From NCBI GenBank assembly GCA_046329195.1, contig JAXLVB010000001.1:1364001-1428000 (forward strand): a stretch of DNA of 64,000 bases, read 5' to 3'. Made by a program: the position numbers and the translations under genes. Shown in pieces: positions 58,957-64,000 of the stretch (position 1 is its first letter; each line of letters starts with the position of its first letter). The notes below the pieces were generated by a model that was not told the origin of the DNA, did no database searches, and worked only from the letters and a program-made list of their open reading frames with translations. Source of the stretch: JAXLVB01 sp046329195 (GTDB taxonomy: Bacteria > Bacteroidota > Bacteroidia > Cytophagales > Spirosomataceae).

Positions 58957-60120
58957 TTACGAAACAGCTACGGCATAAATCTCCACGTCTTCGAGCGTAA
59001 TCTCGTCGCCACACATAATCACCAAGCGCTCTATCACGTTGCGAAGCTCACGGACGTTACCCGTCCAGGGCAGCGATTTCATATAGGTCATCGCATCAGA
59101 CAAAATGCCTTTGGGCGACTGGTTGTATTCAAAGGCCACGTCGTTAAGAAACTTGTTGATTAACAACGGAATGTCTTCTCGGCGCTCCGAAAGCGGCGGC
59201 ACGTGAATCGGAATCACATTGAGGCGGTGGTACAAGTCTTCTCGGAAGTTACCTCCGTCAATTTCCTTGTGGAGGTCTTTGTTGGTAGCGGCAATTACCC
59301 GCACATTGATTTTGATTTCTTTGTCGCCACCAACCCGAGTGATTTTACCTTCTTGCAAGGCTCGAAGCACCTTGGCTTGAGCCGAAAGGCTCATGTCGCC
59401 AATCTCGTCCAAAAAAAGCGTACCGCCATCGGCTTGCTCAAACTTACCGATACGCTGCTTGATGGCCGAAGTAAAGGCTCCTTTTTCGTGACCAAACAGC
59501 TCGCTCTCAATGAGTTCGGACGGAATGGCGGCGCAGTTCACCTCTACCAACTGCATGTGAGCACGGCGGCTTTTTTGGTGCAACTGCTTGGCTACCATCT
59601 CTTTACCAGAGCCGTTGGGGCCAGTAATCATCACCCGAGCCTCGGTAGGAGCCACTCGCTCGATGGTATCTTTGACTTTCCGAATCGGTGCCGACTCGCC
59701 TACAATATCATTGATTTTATAAACCTGCTTGGTCAGAATGGTGTTTTCTTTGACCAGCTTTTTGGTGTTGAGAGCGTTGCGTACGCTTACCAGCAGGCGG
59801 TTGAGGTCTGGTGGTTTGGTAATAAAGTCAAAGGCTCCTCGCTTGGTGGCTTCTACGGCGTTTTCAACATTGCCAAACGCCGAAATCATGATAAACTGCG
59901 CACCCACACCATTTTCGCCAGCTTTGAGCAACATCTCTAGGCCATCCATTTTAGGCATTTTGATGTCGCATAGCACCACATCGTACTCGTTGTTTTTCAA
60001 CGAATTAAGTCCTTCTTCGCCATCTCTGGCTTCTTCAACGGCATAGCCCTCGTACTCTAAAATATCTCGTAGGGCATCACGAATATTTTTTTCGTCATCA
60101 ACAACTAATATCTTCGGCAT
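58957..60120 (-). CDS. NtrC-like response regulator lacking an HTH domain
   Basis: A 387-residue protein: receiver domain (phospho-acceptor Asp in VVLCDIKMP, about 52; ISAFG; TKPPD) and a sigma-54 activation AAA+ domain. The latter has Walker A GPNGSGKE, the loop GAFTSA in place of GAFTGA, and Walker B GGTLFLDEIGDM. It ends shortly after VRELRNVIERLVIMCGDEITLEDV, where a Fis-type helix-turn-helix would follow at about 70 further residues. It may act from solution or be controlled by a partner. Its 3' end lies four bases before nuoC, so they are probably co-transcribed. Confidence 0.9.
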   Translation of the reverse strand: MPKILVVDDEKNIRDALRDILEYEGYAVEEARDGEEGLNSLKNNEYDVVLCDIKMPKMDGLEMLLKAGENGVGAQFIMISAFGNVENAVEATKRGAFDFITKPPDLNRLLVSVRNALNTKKLVKENTILTKQVYKINDIVGESAPIRKVKDTIERVAPTEARVMITGPNGSGKEMVAKQLHQKSRRAHMQLVEVNCAAIPSELIESELFGHEKGAFTSAIKQRIGKFEQADGGTLFLDEIGDMSLSAQAKVLRALQEGKITRVGGDKEIKINVRVIAATNKDLHKEIDGGNFREDLYHRLNVIPIHVPPLSERREDIPLLINKFLNDVAFEYNQSPKGILSDAMTYMKSLPWTGNVRELRNVIERLVIMCGDEITLEDVEIYAVAVS

Positions 60121-60248
60121 GAGTCAGTGGGATAGAAACTTCCTGCAAAATAGTCAAAAACCTGTATTGCTGGAAATGTATATGTAATTTGTACACTATT
60201 TTTCAGAGAAATTCGTAAGTTGCGTAAGTTCAAGGTTTGATAATCCTA

Positions 60249-60938
60249 ATGATAAATTCCACTTTTTCACACGAAACCAAGTACTGGTTTTTGCGTAACC
60301 ACAAGCTGTTTTCGGTACTCAATCGAGACGAAATGCAGGAAATCTGCTTGATTACCAATTTCAAAACAGCCAAAAAAGGAGAAATTATCTATTTCTCGCA
60401 CGATGATTTACAGCGCATTTATACCCTCAAAAAAGGCGTAATAAAAATAGTAGAATCAGACGACCAAGGCAACGAAATCATCAAAGATGTGCTTCAGGCT
60501 GGCGATTTGTTTGGACAAGTGTCATTTGATGACCAAGAAATCAACGAGTTTGCCGTGGCGGTTTCGGAGTCGGTCACTATTTGTAGTTTCAAGATTGACG
60601 ATTTCGAGAAGGTCATCACCAAGAATCCTGCTCTGGCCATCGGTTATACCAAATTGGTAGGCTTGCGCTTCAAGCGGCTACAAAATCGCTATGCTAACTT
60701 GGTGTTCAAAGACGTGAAAACCCGCCTTCGTCTCTTCCTGAAAGAATGGGCCACCAAAGAAAGCAACGGAGCTACTCAGCAGGTAGTCATCAAAAACTAC
60801 CTTACCCACCAAGACATTGCCAGCCTGATTTGCTCAACTCGCCAGACGGTGACACAACTACTCAATGAATTGAAAATGAGTGGATTGGTTGATTATTCTC
60901 GCAGCGAAATCATCATTCCCGATGTGAATAAACTCTAA
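60249..60938 (+). CDS. Crp/Fnr-family transcriptional regulator
   Basis: A 229-residue regulator. A cNMP-binding-like jelly roll (KGEIIYFSHDD..KKGVIKIVESDDQGNEIIKDVLQAGDLFGQVS) covers residues 25-110, without the Arg/Ser pair usual for cAMP. The C-terminal winged helix is LTHQDIASLICSTRQTVTQLLNELKMSGLVDYSRSEI. No cysteine cluster is seen, so not an iron-sulphur FNR. The ATG at 60249 is preferred to a TTG four codons upstream. Confidence 0.93.
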   Translation: MINSTFSHETKYWFLRNHKLFSVLNRDEMQEICLITNFKTAKKGEIIYFSHDDLQRIYTLKKGVIKIVESDDQGNEIIKDVLQAGDLFGQVSFDDQEINEFAVAVSESVTICSFKIDDFEKVITKNPALAIGYTKLVGLRFKRLQNRYANLVFKDVKTRLRLFLKEWATKESNGATQQVVIKNYLTHQDIASLICSTRQTVTQLLNELKMSGLVDYSRSEIIIPDVNKL

Positions 60939-61018
60939 GCTTTGCCCAAACGTCAGCAAGCCGACATTTGAGTTGAGTGGGCTGTTATAGTTTTGATGCA
61001 CCATCAAACAACTCAGCT

Positions 61019-61438
61019 ATGAAAACAGCCACGCTTCTTTTGTTAATAGGGATAACCTTGAGCTCTTGTGTTAAGAATCAAGAGCTTGTGCCTACCAATC
61101 AACAACCTCCCACCACCACCAATCCACCGACGGCTATCGGTGAGTTTGTGTCGAATGCCCACGCCACGTCCGGAACGGTCAAGGTGCTGGAAGATGCTCA
61201 AGATAAATCACTGCGCTATTTAGTATTTGAAAACTTCAAGACCGACGCTGGTCCCGACTTACGAGTGTATCTGTCAGAAGACACCAAGACTACGGGCTTT
61301 GTGGAAGTGAGCAAATTGGACAAAACGGGTACGTTTACTCTCACGATTCCGAGTAGTGCCAATCTGGACAAACAGCGTTACGTCTTGATTTGGTGCAAGC
61401 AGTTTTCTGTATTGTTTGGTAATGCTCCGCTTAAATAA
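61019..61438 (+). CDS. DM13-domain lipoprotein
   Basis: A 139-residue lipoprotein (MKTATLLLLIGITLSSC, Cys17), then a Pro/Thr-rich linker (PPTTTNPPT) and a DM13 domain. That domain shows GPDLRVYLSE and YVLIWCKQFSVLFGNAPL with a conserved Cys. DM13 is thought to be an electron-transfer or binding domain, partner unknown. It heads a run of four genes on the plus strand with short spacing. Confidence 0.9.
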   Translation: MKTATLLLLIGITLSSCVKNQELVPTNQQPPTTTNPPTAIGEFVSNAHATSGTVKVLEDAQDKSLRYLVFENFKTDAGPDLRVYLSEDTKTTGFVEVSKLDKTGTFTLTIPSSANLDKQRYVLIWCKQFSVLFGNAPLK

Positions 61439-61453
61439 ACCATCAACCGATTC

Positions 61454-62167
61454 ATGAAAAAGATAGTAACACTTTGTTTCGTAATAGTTTCGTCCACGCT
61501 GTTTGCGCAACGCTCCTATCAGGCAGTTGATGTGGCTTTGGCAGGTGGCAAGGGTTTTTCGCCGGCACTTTCGTACACGCATCTGTATGGGGTGGGGGCT
61601 AAGGGTAAGTTTAAGGTGGGTTGGGGTATTCGACTCACTTCGTTTTTTGCTTCGTCGGTTCGGACTCGCACAGCACCAGCCACCCTGACTTCGGGGAAGC
61701 AAGGGTTGGCGGCTTTGTTTTCGGAAGATATTGCAAACCAGATAGATACGCTGACTTTAGATAAGGCACAGACCAATGCCCTCAATGCCAGTATTCATTT
61801 GCAGTATTCGGTGGTGCCCAAACTCGAAGTTGGCTTTAATATTGATGCTATCGGCTTTACCTTTGGTGGCAGCCAGACGGGTAAGTTCATAGCTAATCAA
61901 AGCGATGCTACGGGTAAATCAAACAATGGACAAACGATTTCGGCACGACCCACGGCTTTTAACTTGTTGCTAATCAGTGATTCTGACTATGGAAGTCTCA
62001 ATTCGGAGTTGTATGCTCGGTATTGGGCTTCTGACAAAATTGGCATTCGAGCGGGGCTTAGTTTTCAGTTTTCGGAATATACCACTAACCGAAAAGTAGC
62101 CTTTGATAATGACCGTTTTCGGAGCAAAACACTGCTGCCTATGCTGGCTGTTTCGTACCGTTTTTAG
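61454..62167 (+). CDS. outer-membrane beta-barrel-like protein
   Basis: A 237-residue secreted protein with signal MKKIVTLCFVIVSSTLFAQ. Alternating beta strands (ALSYTHLYG, KVGWGIRLTSFF, ASIHLQYSVV, LEVGFNIDAIGF, LNSELYARYW, IGIRAGLSFQF) end in SYRF, an aromatic C-terminus typical of barrels. It has no homologous name that I recognise. It follows the DM13 gene by 15 bases. Confidence 0.75.
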   Translation: MKKIVTLCFVIVSSTLFAQRSYQAVDVALAGGKGFSPALSYTHLYGVGAKGKFKVGWGIRLTSFFASSVRTRTAPATLTSGKQGLAALFSEDIANQIDTLTLDKAQTNALNASIHLQYSVVPKLEVGFNIDAIGFTFGGSQTGKFIANQSDATGKSNNGQTISARPTAFNLLLISDSDYGSLNSELYARYWASDKIGIRAGLSFQFSEYTTNRKVAFDNDRFRSKTLLPMLAVSYRF

Positions 62168-62192
62168 GAAATAACTATTGATAGACGTAAAA

Positions 62193-62750
62193 ATGAACTA
62201 TTACCTGAAAACCATTTTGCTGGGCTTGTGCGTAGGTATGATGATAGGAAAAACTTACGGACAAGCTTGGAAACCAATCACAGCTTCAGTAACTTTCAAA
62301 GTCAAAATGTTTGGGGTAGCGGTAGAAGGCTCGTTCAAAGGATTGGCTGGAAGCATCCAGTTTGACCCTGAGCATCTGAACAAAGCCAGTATCATGGCCA
62401 GCATAGATACTCGCACGCTCGACACAGACAACAGCCTGCGCAACAAACACTTGCGTGAAAAAGAAGAGTTTTTTAACGTAGCAAAATACCCAAGCATCAC
62501 CATGAAATCTACTAAAATAGAAAAAACGGCAGAAGGCTTTGTGGGGTATTTTGATTTAACCATCAAATCGGTCACTAAAAACGTAAAAGTACCGTTTCGT
62601 TTCACTCCGAATGGGACAAATGCTACTTTTGCAGGGACATTCACCATCAATCGGCGAGAATGGGAAGTGGGAGGCGGTACGCTTGGGATGAGCAACGATG
62701 TCAGCGTAACGATTTTAGTCAATACCCAGTCTATTCCGCAACAACCATGA
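62193..62750 (+). CDS. YceI-family periplasmic lipid-binding protein
   Basis: A 185-residue protein with signal MNYYLKTILLGLCVGMMIGKTYGQ. The YceI lipocalin-like pattern is present: ASVTFKVKMFGVAVEGSFKGLAGSIQFDPE, SIDTRTLDTDNSLRNKHLREKEEFFNVAKYPSITMKS, and FTINRREWEVGGG. These proteins bind polyisoprenoid-type lipids. The ATG at 62193 is chosen over a TTG upstream. Its stop overlaps the DinB-like start by four bases. Confidence 0.93.
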   Translation: MNYYLKTILLGLCVGMMIGKTYGQAWKPITASVTFKVKMFGVAVEGSFKGLAGSIQFDPEHLNKASIMASIDTRTLDTDNSLRNKHLREKEEFFNVAKYPSITMKSTKIEKTAEGFVGYFDLTIKSVTKNVKVPFRFTPNGTNATFAGTFTINRREWEVGGGTLGMSNDVSVTILVNTQSIPQQP

Positions 62751-63256
62751 AAATACTTCAAGAAACAAACATTGACATTATTCGGCAGTTAATTAACCTA
62801 CTCGATACCCTGCCTGCGGGTATGTATCATTTGCCTCTGAAGTCGTTACACGAAAACTCGATTGGTCAGCATACTCGCCATATTGTGGAGTTTTATCAAT
62901 GCCTGCTCAATGGGATGTCGGGGCAGGTAGTCAACTACGATGCTCGGGAACGTAACCTGCGTATCGAGACAGACAAAGCTTATACTTCGCATCTGTTGGC
63001 GGCCATAGCTAGCCAGTTAGAACAAGCCACCGAAGACAAACCAATGGTGTTGGAGCAGGCGTTTGGCTTAGAAGAACCCCTGACGATTCCGACGTATTTT
63101 TCGAGAGAACTTACCTATCTGATTGAGCATACGATTCACCACTTGGCCATTATCAAAATCGGGCTGACGGAGTCATTCCCAACGGTTTATATTCCAGCCG
63201 AGTTTGGAGTGGCTCACTCGACGCTGAAGTTTAGACAACAGCAAGCCAGTGCCTAG
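62747..63256 (+). CDS. DinB-like four-helix-bundle protein
   Basis: A 169-residue all-helical protein. GQHTRHIVEFYQ and EHTIHHLAIIKIG give His residues at the positions of the DinB/YfiT metal site. Such proteins include thiol transferases and damage-related proteins; the biochemical role is not known. It starts inside the YceI stop (ATGA). Confidence 0.85.
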   Translation: MKILQETNIDIIRQLINLLDTLPAGMYHLPLKSLHENSIGQHTRHIVEFYQCLLNGMSGQVVNYDARERNLRIETDKAYTSHLLAAIASQLEQATEDKPMVLEQAFGLEEPLTIPTYFSRELTYLIEHTIHHLAIIKIGLTESFPTVYIPAEFGVAHSTLKFRQQQASA

Positions 63257-63355
63257 CATCGCCTTCAAAGCACAAAATCGCTCTATTTTAGTCGCTTTTT
63301 GTAATCTGCTGTTTAGTAGTGATTTACAACGAGCCGACAACTAACAACGGTGTCT

Positions 63356-64000
63356 ATGTGTGTGTTGACATATCTACCCCTTTACGAAGAAGGTTTTATT
63401 TTTACTCATAGCCGAGACGAAAGCATTGGCCGGCCCAAGGCCATTGCCCCTCGGCAGTATTCGGTGCATCAGCAGTTGGTGATTTATCCAAAAGATGCCA
63501 AAGCCGGAGGAACTTGGATGGCCACTTCGTCTGAATTTACGCTTTGTTTACTCAACGGAGCATTCCAAAAACACACTTCTCAGCCACCCTATCGGCAGAG
63601 CCGAGGGATGGTAATTCCTGATTTTTTTCGTTACAACAGCGTATTTGATTTTGTGCGGTCGTATGATTTTAGTGGAATCGAACCCTTCACCTTGGTAGTG
63701 GTTGATACGCTGGGCAAGTACGAAATGACCGAAATGCGCTGGGATGCCCATGACCTTACCGTGACGGTCAAAGACAATCGAGTGCCGCATATTTGGTCAT
63801 CAGTGACGCTATACCCGCCCGCCATTTGCCAAGAACGAGAGCGTTGGTTTGGCAATTGGCTGGCGTTGCATCCTACTTACAATAGCGAAGACATCTTGCA
63901 GTTTCACCTCCACGGTGGCAATGGCGATCGTAACAACGACATGCGCATGAACCGCAACGGCGAACTCCTCACGCAGTGCATCATGCAAGTACAACGGGGC
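63356..64000 (+). CDS. TANGO2/NRDE-family protein, 3' end missing
   Basis: An open frame of 215 codons runs to the end of the window without a stop. MCVLTYLPLYEEGFIFTHSRDESIGRPKAIAP has the N-terminal Cys2 and a SRDE in place of NRDE. GGTWMA, LCLLNG and the FTLVVVD strand follow the family. Members resemble N-terminal-nucleophile hydrolases and the Golgi-related TANGO2. The ATG at 63356 gives the Met-Cys start seen in the family. The gap of about 100 bases upstream shows no other gene. Confidence 0.88.
   Translation, partial: MCVLTYLPLYEEGFIFTHSRDESIGRPKAIAPRQYSVHQQLVIYPKDAKAGGTWMATSSEFTLCLLNGAFQKHTSQPPYRQSRGMVIPDFFRYNSVFDFVRSYDFSGIEPFTLVVVDTLGKYEMTEMRWDAHDLTVTVKDNRVPHIWSSVTLYPPAICQERERWFGNWLALHPTYNSEDILQFHLHGGNGDRNNDMRMNRNGELLTQCIMQVQRG

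Noticed and set aside
1..64000. tRNA or rRNA genes, and complete insertion sequences
   Set aside because: I found no cloverleaf-like TTCGA-containing gene, ribosomal segment or DDE transposase; the nuclease-like genes are Uma2, XisH, Rpn and PD-(D/E)XK types only.

Overview
The window comes from a Bacteroidota chromosome, most likely Cytophagales. The evidence is many promoters with the phylum-specific -7 box TAnnTTTG, a type IX secretion (T9SS) C-terminal sorting domain on a secreted metalloprotease, RRxF(L) Tat leaders and lipoproteins, and the LytS/LytTR and Crp/Fnr gene types. I see no tRNA, rRNA, CRISPR array or complete insertion sequence.

Layout. 1-15.5 kb is mostly housekeeping: the end of a beta-oxidation pair (3-hydroxyacyl-CoA dehydrogenase/enoyl-CoA hydratase fusion and thiolase), a lipoprotein and membrane protein, phosphoglycerate mutase GpmI, a vanadium-haloperoxidase-like secreted protein, a low-molecular-weight tyrosine phosphatase, an S9 peptidase, an LpxH-like phosphoesterase with a glycosyltransferase, a secreted endonuclease/phosphatase-fold enzyme and two related multi-pass membrane proteins. 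15.5-43.6 kb is a dense accessory region. It holds ten AraC-type regulators of one family (one broken by a frameshift), interleaved with small exported effectors: six cupins (one frameshifted) plus a remnant, NTF2/SnoaL-like proteins, three alpha/beta hydrolases, two amidohydrolases and a third membrane protein. Thirteen promoters here share one architecture: a T-tract joined to ACCAC, placed exactly 27 bases ahead of a TAnnTTTG -7 box. The same region carries small mobile or conflict genes (a DUF433/DUF5615 pair with a frameshifted toxin, xisH-xisI, two Uma2 endonucleases, a PD-(D/E)XK-like protein), several hairpin repeats and a LytS/LytTR two-component pair. 43.8-50.2 kb holds the T9SS-exported metalloprotease, a PBP4-type carboxypeptidase, a MazF-like toxin module and an MsbA-like ABC exporter.

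51.3-56.4 kb is an AT-rich island between two family-2 glycosyltransferases. It has an Rpn/PD-(D/E)XK nuclease flanked by 71-base direct repeats, and a SIR2-HerA pair of the known anti-phage type. 56.8-64 kb returns to core genes: glycosyltransferase, polysaccharide deacetylase, NuoC, an NtrC-like regulator with GAFTSA and no Fis domain, a Crp/Fnr regulator, a DM13 lipoprotein, a beta-barrel-like protein, YceI, a DinB-like protein and the start of a TANGO2/NRDE protein.

The most unusual content is the AraC/effector array. AraC subfamilies associate with particular effector types, five of six cupins carry Tat-type leaders, and nearly every effector has the fixed-spacing promoter. This reads as one regulon grown by repeated block duplication and now partly decaying (frameshifts, a truncated cupin, a truncated SnoaL gene). 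Its substrate or signal cannot be read from the sequence.
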